The translations under genes were made by a program, and so were the position numbers. From positions 1 to 43,082 of the forward strand of contig NZ_MAFC01000001.1 of NCBI RefSeq assembly GCF_002013465.1: a stretch of 43,082 bases of DNA, given 5' to 3'. This DNA comes from Mycobacterium sp. D16R12 (GTDB taxonomy: Bacteria > Actinomycetota > Actinomycetes > Mycobacteriales > Mycobacteriaceae). The notes beneath the pieces were generated by a model. The model saw only the letters and a program-made list of their open reading frames with translations, made no database searches and was not told where the DNA came from. Below, piece after piece: positions 32,107 through 39,785 of the stretch. Within the stretch, counting starts at the first letter, position 1, and each line of letters starts with the position of its first letter.

Positions 32107-33531
32107 TCAGGGGCTTCCCGGGGTGCGGAGCTGTGCCGCCAGCCACGGCAGTGCGTCCGAGAATGTTCGGCTGGCGAATTGCCAGGTGTGCCCGCTGATC
32201 ATCTGGTGGATGGTGCACGATATCTGCACCTGTTGGGCAGCAGTGCACAGATCCGCCGCGGCACCGTCCCTGTCGTCATCGGTCACATCGTCATGCCCAC
32301 CGATCCCCGTGGGGGTGTCGGCCGTGGGGCGCTTTGCACCGCTTGGCTTCTTGCTGTCTGCCGGAGGTATCGCGTCCTCGAACCATCCCGTGACATCGGT
32401 GTACGGGCCATGTTTGGCCATCACGGTGCGCGGGTCGAAGGCATCCCATCGCGCGGCATCACCGCCGTAGAGCCGCTCGATGGTCTGTTGCTTGGTTCCG
32501 GCGGTAGGCCCATGGTCACCGGCGATATCGACGAAGGTGGAGAACAGATCCGGATGCATGACCGTCAGGTCAATAGCGCAGGTGCCGCCCATCGACCAGC
32601 CGACAACAGCCCAATTGGCCGGGTCAGACGACCCGCCGAACTCCGAGACCACATAGGGGCGAACATCTTCGGTGAGGTGATCGGCGGCATTGCCGCGCGG
32701 GCCGTTGACACATTCGGTGTCGTTGTTGAAACTTCCCGCGACATCCACGAAGACGAATATCGGTGCTTGACCACCGTGGGATTTGGCGTAGTCGTCGATC
32801 ATCTGGGTGGCGTTGCCCGTGCGGATCCAGTCGGCAGGAGTGTTGAACTCGCCGGCGATCATCATCACTACCGGCAGCCGCGGCGGGGTAGCGCCCGCGA
32901 ACCAGGCCGGTGGGAGATAGACGTATTCACCTCGGTGCTTGAACCCGCTTGCGTCACCGGGGATGTCCACGTCGACAAGCTTGCCGGTACCGGGATTCGA
33001 ATTGCGCAGACCCGCAAGCTCACTGATATCGATCTCGTTGGGAAGAGGGCCCGCTGAGACCGCACCCCAGGCGGCCTGCACGGTGGGGTAGTAGCCCACC
33101 CAGGCATTGAGCGCGACGAGTGCCGAAAGCAGCGTCAGCGGGATGGCCAACGCGGATATGCCGCGACGCCACCAGCGCGCACCCCGGAAGCCGATGACGG
33201 CAACCGCGACGGATGTGACGAACACACCGATCCATATCCACAGTTTGAAGGGCGCGGGGTCAGAGGCCAACCCTTCGGAGTTCGTGTAGATCCACGCCAC
33301 CAACGCACCTACCGCGCCGACCGCTACGCTCACGGGCACCCACAGCAGGCGCCACCGGCGGGTGCGCCATCCGATGACCACCAGCAAGGTCACCACTGCA
33401 AGCACCTGGACGACCATCGGAAACCAACCACCGAGGGCCGAAATCCCGTGGCTGTACTGGTGGAAGTCGTTGGCAGGCAGCTGTGGAATAGGAGTCGGCG
33501 CCGGAGGGGGCATCGGCGTAGTCGGTGGCAC
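32107..33531 (-). CDS. Membrane-anchored alpha/beta-hydrolase (antigen 85/esterase-D-like)
   Basis: 474 residues. Proline-rich N-terminus, four transmembrane segments (residues ~35-165: VVQVLAVVTLLVVIGW, WVPVSVAVGAVGALVAWIY, WIWIGVFVTSVAVAVIGF, ALAIPLTLLSALVALNAWV), then an extracytoplasmic esterase domain with VVMMIAGEFNTPADW, nucleophile elbow VVGWSMGGTCA and terminal ISGHTWQFAS with the probable catalytic His. Resembles mycolyltransferase-like esterases but membrane-tethered. An Asp/Lys-rich insert lies before the last block. GTG start with CACAAT six bases upstream; the next in-frame ATG is 33513. Four bases from the convergent SRPBCC stop. Confidence 0.82.
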   Translation of the reverse strand: MPPTTPMPPPAPTPIPQLPANDFHQYSHGISALGGWFPMVVQVLAVVTLLVVIGWRTRRWRLLWVPVSVAVGAVGALVAWIYTNSEGLASDPAPFKLWIWIGVFVTSVAVAVIGFRGARWWRRGISALAIPLTLLSALVALNAWVGYYPTVQAAWGAVSAGPLPNEIDISELAGLRNSNPGTGKLVDVDIPGDASGFKHRGEYVYLPPAWFAGATPPRLPVVMMIAGEFNTPADWIRTGNATQMIDDYAKSHGGQAPIFVFVDVAGSFNNDTECVNGPRGNAADHLTEDVRPYVVSEFGGSSDPANWAVVGWSMGGTCAIDLTVMHPDLFSTFVDIAGDHGPTAGTKQQTIERLYGGDAARWDAFDPRTVMAKHGPYTDVTGWFEDAIPPADSKKPSGAKRPTADTPTGIGGHDDVTDDDRDGAAADLCTAAQQVQISCTIHQMISGHTWQFASRTFSDALPWLAAQLRTPGSP

Positions 33532-33570
33532 GCTGACATTGTGATGAGGTTTCCTGGGAGGAAGCTGGAC

Positions 33571-34116
33571 ATGACCCAGAGTTATCTATCTGACGAGACG
33601 ATCTCGGCGCTGTCCGCGGCCGAGCGACGAGACCTGATTCAGCGGCTGGAACGCCCGCTCAGCGAGGTGGCACCGCCGAATCTGGCCAGGTTTCGCGCAC
33701 TGCGGCTGAGTTTGATGATCGGCGGAGCTATCGCGCTGATTCCCTGGATCACCTACCTGGCGTTCACGCTGCCGGAAAACTATGTGGCACAGCGTTGGAC
33801 GGCGACATGGGTCGTCTTCGACATGCTGCTGGTGGCATTCATGGCGGCGACCGCCGTACTGGGTCTGCTGCGCCGTCAGTTGCTGGTGCTGACAGCGTTC
33901 ACTACCGGTGTGCTGCTGATCTGCGACGCGTGGTTCGACGTGATGACAGCGGGCCCGGCGGAGCTGCACTGGGCGATCCTGGCCGCTGTCGCCGCCGAAT
34001 TGCCGCTCGCGGCGGTGTTGATCCGGGGAGCGATGCTGATCACGCGGCTGACGATGACCCGGCTGTGGGTCATCGACCCGGGCGTGCCGCTGTGGCGCGT
34101 GCCGTTGCTGCCCTAA
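33571..34116 (+). CDS. Four-helix membrane protein of unknown function
   Basis: 181 residues. A charged N-terminus (LSAAERRDLIQRLERPLSEV) precedes four hydrophobic helices (LMIGGAIALIPWITYLAFTL, VVFDMLLVAFMAATAVLGLL, LTAFTTGVLLICDAWFDVMT, ILAAVAAELPLAAVLIRGAM). GGAGG nine bases before ATG 33571 fixes the start; a longer upstream frame is a shadow of the esterase gene. I do not recognise a function. Divergent from the membrane esterase. Confidence 0.8.
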   Translation: MTQSYLSDETISALSAAERRDLIQRLERPLSEVAPPNLARFRALRLSLMIGGAIALIPWITYLAFTLPENYVAQRWTATWVVFDMLLVAFMAATAVLGLLRRQLLVLTAFTTGVLLICDAWFDVMTAGPAELHWAILAAVAAELPLAAVLIRGAMLITRLTMTRLWVIDPGVPLWRVPLLP

Positions 34117-34120
34117 CCGG

Positions 34121-34684
34121 TCACCAGCAGTGCGCGAACCCGTCGCAGTACTGCGGGAACCGATCGACGGGTATATCGAGCGGTTTGACGAACTGCAGGC
34201 TGAAGGGCTTCTTTGTCATACCTGGCTGGCCGCCGCATACCGCGCTGTGGATCGTGGTGTGCACCCCGGCGAGAGTCTCGTCATTGAAGACGTACTTCTC
34301 CTGGGTCGGCGCGAAGGTTCCGTCCGGGCAGGTCATGCCCTGTGGCCGCGCGTGCAGGAACGTCCATTGGCCGTCGGCGAGCTTGGCCACCGTGGAGTAG
34401 TTCTGCAGTCTGTCGTTGTGCTTGAGGATGTCGGGTGTCGCGCTGGTGACGGTGAGCGTGCAGCCGTCGGCCTGGATGGTGGGATCGGTGTAGTCGGACT
34501 GAATGCGGGTGCCTGAGGCCTGCACGCAGACCGCGGACAGCGTCCAGGAAACCTCGCCGAATCCTTCCTCGATCATCCGGTAAGTCCCGTCTGCCGGAGG
34601 CGCCACAGCCGACGCCGGGCTGGCGAATCCGACTCCGATCGCAAGGGCGGAGACGGTAACCATGAGCAGGGAAGTTGTGCGCAC
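34121..34684 (-). CDS. Secreted cysteine-containing protein
   Basis: 187 residues. Sec signal peptide ending near residue 27 (GVGFASPASAVA), then a mature domain with several cysteines (AVCVQ, ADGCTL, GMTCPDG, SAVCGG, PQYCDG, AHCW), suggesting disulfides outside the membrane. Similar to unnamed mycobacterial secreted proteins; no function recognised. GTG start at 34684 without Shine-Dalgarno; GATACT seven bases upstream may be the -10. Four bases from the convergent stop of the membrane protein. Confidence 0.78.
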   Translation of the reverse strand: MRTTSLLMVTVSALAIGVGFASPASAVAPPADGTYRMIEEGFGEVSWTLSAVCVQASGTRIQSDYTDPTIQADGCTLTVTSATPDILKHNDRLQNYSTVAKLADGQWTFLHARPQGMTCPDGTFAPTQEKYVFNDETLAGVHTTIHSAVCGGQPGMTKKPFSLQFVKPLDIPVDRFPQYCDGFAHCW

Positions 34685-34727
34685 GGGATCAAGTATCGCA
34701 ATGCTGCGGGCCGGTCACGCCGCAACC

Positions 34728-35507
34728 TCAGTCATTAGACGCGGCGTCCAATACGGCCACGACGAGATCGGCCACGGCTGCCATCCCGTCCGCGTTGGGG
34801 TGAAGTGGCGCCGGGCGCCAAGGCCACGGCAATCCGGGACGGGTAGTCCAGGGTCGCGCCGACCAGGCGTGATGGTCGGCGCTGGCCGCCGACGCACGCA
34901 CGATCTCGCAGCCGGTGGCGTCGGCCGCGGTCGCGGTGGCCGCCGCGAGGCCCGCGGCGATGCGACGTCCGCTGATGGTCTCTGCCTGGGTGTATGGCGG
35001 CGCGAGCTCGCCTTCGGGTGGCAAGAGCGCGAGGTAATCGACGAAGATCACCCGTGCCTGCGGCGCGCGATTCCGCACCTGCTCACCTACCGCGCGCAGC
35101 GATTCACCCACAACCGCCAGTGCCGCATCCCGCTGGCCGGTGTCGAGCATGTCGACCAGCCCGCCTCCGATCACGGGCAGGGTACGCAGAAGACGCGGCA
35201 GGCACGCGGCCAGCAAGAACGGCACATAACCGACGTCGTTACCGCCGATCGTGACCGTCACCAGCTCCTCGGTGCCATCGAGCGCGTCGATCTGCGGTGC
35301 CGCAGTGTTCTGTGGGTCGGTCAGGACATGTGCCGTGGTCGCACCGGAGTAGGTGACATCGACCAGCTGATATCCCTTCCGTTCGGCAATGTGGTGCGGA
35401 TAGTTGCGTGCCGAACGCCCGGCCAATCGAGGTGATCCCGGCGCACGTGGCAGGATGCCCGGTCCGGCTGCCATCGAACTTCCCAATGCCACATAGCGTC
35501 CCGCCAT
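34728..35507 (-). CDS. SGNH/GDSL-type hydrolase
   Basis: 259 residues, no signal peptide. Block I VALGSSMAAGPG (nucleophile Ser), DVTYSGATTAHVL, block III TVTIGGNDVGY and block V PLHPNADGM (Asp/His) are all present, so the catalytic set is complete. A cytoplasmic esterase or lipase; substrate unknown. Leaderless ATG six bases after TAGGCT, which itself begins on the stop codon of the upstream HAD gene. Confidence 0.88.
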   Translation of the reverse strand: MAGRYVALGSSMAAGPGILPRAPGSPRLAGRSARNYPHHIAERKGYQLVDVTYSGATTAHVLTDPQNTAAPQIDALDGTEELVTVTIGGNDVGYVPFLLAACLPRLLRTLPVIGGGLVDMLDTGQRDAALAVVGESLRAVGEQVRNRAPQARVIFVDYLALLPPEGELAPPYTQAETISGRRIAAGLAAATATAADATGCEIVRASAASADHHAWSARPWTTRPGLPWPWRPAPLHPNADGMAAVADLVVAVLDAASND

Positions 35508-35513
35508 GATCCA

Positions 35514-35519
35514 AGCCTA
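35514..35519 (-). promoter_or_regulatory. -10 element of the SGNH hydrolase embedded in the HAD stop codon
   Basis: TAGGCT on the minus strand; its first three bases are the TAG stop (35517-35519) of the HAD gene, and the ATG at 35507 follows six bases later. Confidence 0.45.
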
Positions 35520-36290
35520 TCGGCGAATCAACCCGGCGAGTCTGCGCAGTGACGAGCTCACGCCATGAGGCCGCGGATCGTCCAATCGCAGCACCGGCCA
35601 GCCTTGTGTAGATGCCATGGCCGCGAGCCGGCCGCGCGGGTTGACCGGGCAGGGCTCACCGACAAGGGACATCAGATCGATGTCCTCCTCGCCGTCCGCA
35701 TAGAAGTAACTGCGTTGCAAATCAACGCCATTGGATTCGCAGAACAGCGCGACCGCGGTCGCCTTGTTGCGTCCCCACACGATGGGTGTGCGGATACCGC
35801 CGGTGAGCAGCCCGTCGTCGTCGAGGTCGAAGTGGTTGCACAGCACGTGGGTTATTCCAAGATGGCGCGCTACCGGTTCGGCGTGAATGGTCAGGGCCGA
35901 AGAACTCAGCATCACGGTGTGGCCCTGTTGCTGATGCGCCCGCACACGCTCACACATCTGCGGATATATCATCGAGGCATTGTGCTGGTCGAAGATTCGC
36001 TCGCCGACGGCTTCGAGCTCGGACAGCGAGTCACCACGCAGGTATCCCGCAGCGCGTACTACCAATCGCTCGAACTCCATGCGGCCCAGCTTGTAGCGGA
36101 AAGTAGCCTCCAGCACCCCCAGAACCTCGCCGATGCTGGCCTGCCCACGGCGCATCCGATCGCGGGCGTGTGCCGTCGGGGTGAATCCGGCCACGAGAGT
36201 GCCGTCCAGGTCGAAGAAGGCTCCTACCTGCGGGCCTGTGGGGCTGAGCGCTATATCGGCCACCGGATCGGGTGCCGGGCTCACCGTCAT
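35517..36290 (-). CDS. HAD-IB family phosphatase (SerB-like)
   Basis: 257 residues. Motif I FFDLDGT (Asp27, Asp29), motif II MLSSSALT, motif III lysine in WGRNKATAV and motif IV YADGEEDI. Strongly resembles the N-terminal HAD half of mycobacterial PlsC-type proteins (Rv2483c), but here the acyltransferase half is absent and the protein ends ~20 residues after the HAD domain. ATG 36290 fits the family start and has TAGATT seven bases upstream; a longer frame to 36608 is a shadow of the next gene. Divergent from the flavoprotein gene. Confidence 0.87.
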   Translation of the reverse strand: MTVSPAPDPVADIALSPTGPQVGAFFDLDGTLVAGFTPTAHARDRMRRGQASIGEVLGVLEATFRYKLGRMEFERLVVRAAGYLRGDSLSELEAVGERIFDQHNASMIYPQMCERVRAHQQQGHTVMLSSSALTIHAEPVARHLGITHVLCNHFDLDDDGLLTGGIRTPIVWGRNKATAVALFCESNGVDLQRSYFYADGEEDIDLMSLVGEPCPVNPRGRLAAMASTQGWPVLRLDDPRPHGVSSSLRRLAGLIRR

Positions 36291-36297
36291 GTGGGCC

Positions 36298-36303
36298 AAT
36301 CTA
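36298..36303 (-). promoter_or_regulatory. -10 element of the HAD phosphatase (leaderless)
   Basis: TAGATT on the minus strand, seven bases before the ATG at 36290. No Shine-Dalgarno precedes that ATG. Confidence 0.45.
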
Positions 36304-36378
36304 CCGTTGCACGCAACGCGCACCGGCCGTAGGCGACAAGATGGGGCATCCACCCGATAGTGGCAGGCAGGAGCAGTG

Positions 36379-37890
36379 ATGGACCCCCAACCGGATCGGC
36401 CGCGCACACCTGCGCTCGTCACCAGGCGCAGGGTGCTGTCCGCTGGGGCGGCGTTGACGCTCGGTGCCGCGGCGATCACCGGGTGTTCGCCAAAAGACTC
36501 AGCAGACGTACCGACAGTGCCTCGATGGGAAGACCTGCGCCGCAGGCTATCCGGAATTCTCACGGTGCGCGGGGAGTCGGGGTCGGTCGATGCCGCACAG
36601 ACGTTCAATCCCCTCTTCGATGTGAATCATCCTGGTGCGGTGGCCTTCTGCACTTCCGAGCAGGATGTGGCGCGTTGCGTGGAGTTCGCATCCAGCGCCG
36701 GGATACCCATAGCGGCGCGCAGCGGCGGCCATAGCTATGCCGGTTACTGCGTCCCGAACGACGGCCTCGTGGTCGATCTCGGGCGGATGGCGGCGGTTTC
36801 GGTGACCGGGACGCAGGCGACGGTCGGGTCCGGCGCGCGTCTGATCGATGTCTACGCAGGTATCTGGGCCGCAGGCCGGATGCTCGCCGGCGGCTCCTGC
36901 CCGACCGTCGGCATCGCCGGGTTGACTCTCGGCGGTGGGGTAGGGGTGCTCACCCGCAAGTTCGGACTCACGTGCGACCAACTGATATCGGCCCGCGCGG
37001 TGACCGCCGACGGTGAGATCCGAGTCGTGTCCTCGGATTCCGAGCCCGAGCTGTTCTGGGCCATCCGCGGAGTTGGTGGCGGAAACTTCTGCATTGCCAC
37101 GGAGTTCACCTTCGAGACCGCCCAGGCAACCGAGCTCACGGTATTCACGCTCGACTTCACGCCCGGGAACGCAGGCGCGATCATGCGCCGGTGGCTCATG
37201 TTCATGAACGATGCGCCCGATGAACTGTGGACAACCTTGCACGCCGTCGCCGGACCCACACCGCAATGTCGGATCGTGGGATGTATCGCCAAGACCGACA
37301 ATCCACGTGCGCTGGTCGATGCTCTCCGCAGCGCGATCGGCGTCAGCCCATCCGATCGATTCATTGCCGACATGTCCTTTCTCGATGCCATGAAGTTCAT
37401 GGGCGGCTGCTCGACATTGACCGTGGCTCAGTGTCATCCGGCATGGACCGGCGACGGGACGGGGCAGCTGCAGCGCGAGGCTTTTGTGGCATCCTCCCGC
37501 ATGGTCCCGGACGCGGCAGTCGACACCGCCAGAATCGAGTCGCTCCTGGTCGGGGAGCGCGGACTCACCTTCATCTTCGACAGCCTCGGAGGCGCCGTGA
37601 GTCGAATTTCGGCCGACGACACCGCCTTCCCGCATCGGCGGGCGGCCGCATCCATCCAGATCTACCACGGAGTCGGCGCGGAGCCCTCCGCCGCATACCG
37701 ACGCGTGGACGAGGCGCGTGATCGGCTCGGAGAGATCTGTGGCGCGGCTGCCTACGTGAACTACATCGATCCTCGGCTACCCGATTGGGCCGCAGCATAT
37801 TACGGTGGCAACCTGGCGCGGCTACGACGCGTTGCCTCCGCCTACGATCCGAACGGAGTCTTTGGGTTCGGGCAGGCTGTTCGGCCCTAA
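36379..37890 (+). CDS. Tat-exported FAD-linked oxidase, bicovalent flavin (BBE family)
   Basis: 503 residues. Twin-arginine signal (TRRRVLSAGAAL) with a lipobox Cys36 (AITGC), so exported folded and probably lipid-anchored. PCMH-type FAD domain: RSGGHSYAGYC with His118, and GGSCPTVGIAGLTLGGG with Cys174, the two residues that carry 8-alpha-histidyl and 6-S-cysteinyl FAD in berberine-bridge-type oxidases. C-terminal BBE segment AAYYGGNLARLRRV ... YDPNGVFGFGQAV is intact. Likely oxidises a sugar or alcohol-like substrate outside the membrane; substrate unknown. AGGAG five bases before ATG 36379. Ends 4 bases into the convergent MBL gene. Confidence 0.92.
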   Translation: MDPQPDRPRTPALVTRRRVLSAGAALTLGAAAITGCSPKDSADVPTVPRWEDLRRRLSGILTVRGESGSVDAAQTFNPLFDVNHPGAVAFCTSEQDVARCVEFASSAGIPIAARSGGHSYAGYCVPNDGLVVDLGRMAAVSVTGTQATVGSGARLIDVYAGIWAAGRMLAGGSCPTVGIAGLTLGGGVGVLTRKFGLTCDQLISARAVTADGEIRVVSSDSEPELFWAIRGVGGGNFCIATEFTFETAQATELTVFTLDFTPGNAGAIMRRWLMFMNDAPDELWTTLHAVAGPTPQCRIVGCIAKTDNPRALVDALRSAIGVSPSDRFIADMSFLDAMKFMGGCSTLTVAQCHPAWTGDGTGQLQREAFVASSRMVPDAAVDTARIESLLVGERGLTFIFDSLGGAVSRISADDTAFPHRRAAASIQIYHGVGAEPSAAYRRVDEARDRLGEICGAAAYVNYIDPRLPDWAAAYYGGNLARLRRVASAYDPNGVFGFGQAVRP

Positions 37891-38546
37891 TCGCGCCGCA
37901 CACTCTGCTGCGCCTGCGCAATGAGCTCGCGCCAGCGGCCTTCCGGAAGCTCGTGCACCGCGGAGTCCCCGCCGTAGGCGCTCGAGATGACGACATCCGG
38001 GTCCAGGCTCCCCAACAGTTCCAGGCTCCTCGACAACTCATCGGCAGTGCCGCGCCCGGGGACCAGGAAGGTGGACCATGTGCCACCCTCGGTGGGGAAC
38101 ATGGTGTCCCCGGTGAAGAGGTACTTCTCGCCGTCCGCGCCGGTGACCAGATAGCTTGTGCTGCCGGCGGAATGTCCCGGCGTGGGGATGGCCTCTACGC
38201 CGTTGCCGTCCACATGACGCTCGTCGATGGGGACGTCAAGGTTCGCGTGCGCACCAATCTCGTTCCGCTCGTGGACCGATGCGTGCAGTCTCGAACCGAA
38301 TCGCTGTTTCACGACGGCGAGCATGGGTCCGGCCTCGTCCTGATGCGACAGGTACTGGTGGGCCACCCCGCCAAGCTCTGCTAGCACCTCGAAGTCGGCC
38401 TCGGTGGCGGGACTGTAGAACAGCACGTTCCCCTCGGGACGCGTCCACAGGTAGGCGTGAGTGGTCAGCCCGGGGAACGGACTGTCCCTGCGTGTCTCCC
38501 ACAGATCTGATCGAATCTGACGCACATTCGATGTTTTCGTTGTCAT
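37887..38546 (-). CDS. Metallo-beta-lactamase-fold protein with variant metal motif
   Basis: 219 residues. The MBL fold is recognisable from GHSAGSTSYLV and LFTGDTMFP, but the expected HxHxDH reads LSHQDEAGP, so two of the histidine ligands are absent. Such SHxDEA variants form a recognisable subfamily; metal content and activity are uncertain. Leaderless ATG at 38546 behind a MerR/SoxR-type promoter. Overlaps the convergent flavoprotein gene by four bases. Confidence 0.82.
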   Translation of the reverse strand: MTTKTSNVRQIRSDLWETRRDSPFPGLTTHAYLWTRPEGNVLFYSPATEADFEVLAELGGVAHQYLSHQDEAGPMLAVVKQRFGSRLHASVHERNEIGAHANLDVPIDERHVDGNGVEAIPTPGHSAGSTSYLVTGADGEKYLFTGDTMFPTEGGTWSTFLVPGRGTADELSRSLELLGSLDPDVVISSAYGGDSAVHELPEGRWRELIAQAQQSVRRD

Positions 38547-38552
38547 GAGCCC

Positions 38553-38583
38553 AGTGTTAAACCTCAAGTGAACTTGAGGTCAA
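38553..38583 (-). promoter_or_regulatory. SoxR/MerR-type box in a long-spacer promoter
   Basis: Dyad ACCTCAAGT-GA-ACTTGAGGT (38561-38580) has the same arms as the E. coli SoxR box. On the minus strand it lies between -35 TTGACC (38583-38578) and -10 AACACT (38558-38553) with a 19-base spacer, the overlong spacing that MerR-family activators correct. The ATG follows six bases after the -10. No MerR or SoxR gene is in the window. Confidence 0.7.
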
Positions 38584-38611
38584 GGGTCGAGCCCGGACTC
38601 TTGGGCCGACG

Positions 38612-39073
38612 CTAAGCGCGTGACTCGGCGAGTGCCGCGAGCCTGTCCACCGAGTCCTGCAGCCGCTCCGATGTGGTGCTGCGAGCCCGGGGCAGCCTGT
38701 TCTCGTCGGTCAGATTCGTCCAGTCGTAGGTATGGGTCACCCGCGTACGGCTGTCGCCAAGCGGCTCCAGTTCCCATCGCCATAGGTGACCAGGCGGTTT
38801 CTTGCCTACCTCCGAGGGTAACCACGCGATCCGGCGCGCCTCCTCGAACTCCACGATGTGGTTGTCGCGAACCCCACCGTTGGTGAGGGTCATCACGAAT
38901 ACGTCACCCACACCGTGAACACGTTGTCCGATGGCTGCCTGGGCAAGGTTCTCGTTGCCATCCCATTCTCGCTGCCGTGCGGCATCGGCGATGAACTCGA
39001 AGATCACCGCTGCGGGGGCATCCACCTCACGACTTGCCGAGACCACTCTGACGTCCTCAGTCATACGGTCCAT
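38612..39073 (-). CDS. SRPBCC (polyketide cyclase/dehydrase-like) protein
   Basis: 153 residues: VVSASREVDAPAAVIFEFIADAARQREWDGN, VFVMTLTNGGVRDNHIVEFE, WRWELEPLGDSRTRVTHTYDWT and a C-terminal helix ERLQDSVDRLAAL. Typical START-like hydrophobic pocket; ligand unknown. ATG 39073 has AACTCT six bases upstream; ATG 39064 is the alternative. Stands alone between the MBL gene and the TetR gene, all on the minus strand. Confidence 0.85.
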   Translation of the reverse strand: MDRMTEDVRVVSASREVDAPAAVIFEFIADAARQREWDGNENLAQAAIGQRVHGVGDVFVMTLTNGGVRDNHIVEFEEARRIAWLPSEVGKKPPGHLWRWELEPLGDSRTRVTHTYDWTNLTDENRLPRARSTTSERLQDSVDRLAALAESRA

Positions 39074-39092
39074 CCAACCAGAGTTCTGGCGT

Positions 39093-39680
39093 CTAGCCGA
39101 TCATCTCGCGAGTGATTTTGCGCGCCAGCGTTATCGGCGCCACGGTTTTCTCCATCTTGGATGCGGTCAGCGCACCGTCGTAAAACAGTTGCACGCGTCG
39201 GGCCACGTTGTCGGGGCGTGAAATCCCGGCCTCACGCAGCAGTGCGGTCACGGTCTCACGGAACCACTCACGATGCGCGCGTACCGGTTCCCATTCCGTG
39301 CCGGGGAATTCGGTGGCAGCGTTCGCGTACAGACACCCGCGGAAGTTTCTGGCATTCGCGGTAGTGGCGGCCAGATCAAAGAATGTCAGGACTTTTCCGA
39401 TGGGATCGCGCAGTGTGGCGACCGCCGAGTTCCAGCGGTTGCGATCACGCTGATCCAATTCTTCGAGGTAGGCGACGATGAGGGCATCCTTGGATCCGTA
39501 GCTGCTGTACAGGCTCGCCTTGGCAACCCCCGCCTCGCGCAAGATCTGATCTATCCCCACCGCTCGAATTCCCTGCGCTGCAAAGAGATCTGCGGCCGCG
39601 CGAAGCAGTCGATCGGCGGGCGCGAGCACACGGGGAGTCGCGGTGGTCTCGGTGCCCGACGGTGCTGTGGTGGAACGCAT
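39093..39680 (-). CDS. TetR-family regulator
   Basis: 195 residues. HTH: PADRLLRAAADLFAAQGIRAVGI, DQILREAGVAKASLYSSYGSK. The C-terminal domain has RNFRGCLYANAATEFPG with a conserved Cys as in the AcrR/NemR-like group. Leaderless ATG six bases after TACCCT. Divergent from the DUF4242 operon with a perfect 16-bp palindrome between; probable repressor of that operon. A longer frame to 40010 is a shadow of the DUF4242 gene. Confidence 0.92.
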   Translation of the reverse strand: MRSTTAPSGTETTATPRVLAPADRLLRAAADLFAAQGIRAVGIDQILREAGVAKASLYSSYGSKDALIVAYLEELDQRDRNRWNSAVATLRDPIGKVLTFFDLAATTANARNFRGCLYANAATEFPGTEWEPVRAHREWFRETVTALLREAGISRPDNVARRVQLFYDGALTASKMEKTVAPITLARKITREMIG

Positions 39681-39686
39681 GAGAGC

Positions 39687-39692
39687 AGGGTA
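39687..39692 (-). promoter_or_regulatory. -10 element of the TetR gene (leaderless)
   Basis: TACCCT on the minus strand, six bases before ATG 39680. The operator palindrome at 39711-39726 starts 18 bases upstream, over the -35 region. Confidence 0.45.
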
Positions 39693-39710
39693 GCCCACCG
39701 GGCCTCCATA

Positions 39711-39726
39711 GACAGACCGGTCTGTC
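39711..39726. promoter_or_regulatory. TetR operator candidate
   Basis: GACAGACCGGTCTGTC, a perfect 16-bp palindrome containing the AGACCGGTCT core seen in several TetR/NemR-type sites. It lies 31 bases from the tetR start and 60 bases from the DUF4242 start, so it can control both. Confidence 0.72.
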
Positions 39727-39785
39727 CATGGAACCGTCATCTTCGTCGCACATCGAAGTCGTACACCGAAGTTAGGAAGAGTGAC

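Noticed and set aside
39078..39089. CCAGA-GT-TCTGG dyad at the start of the SRPBCC gene as an operator
   Set aside because: Five-base arms are expected by chance and there is no adjacent regulator to support it; the -10-like hexamer overlapping it explains the sequence equally well.
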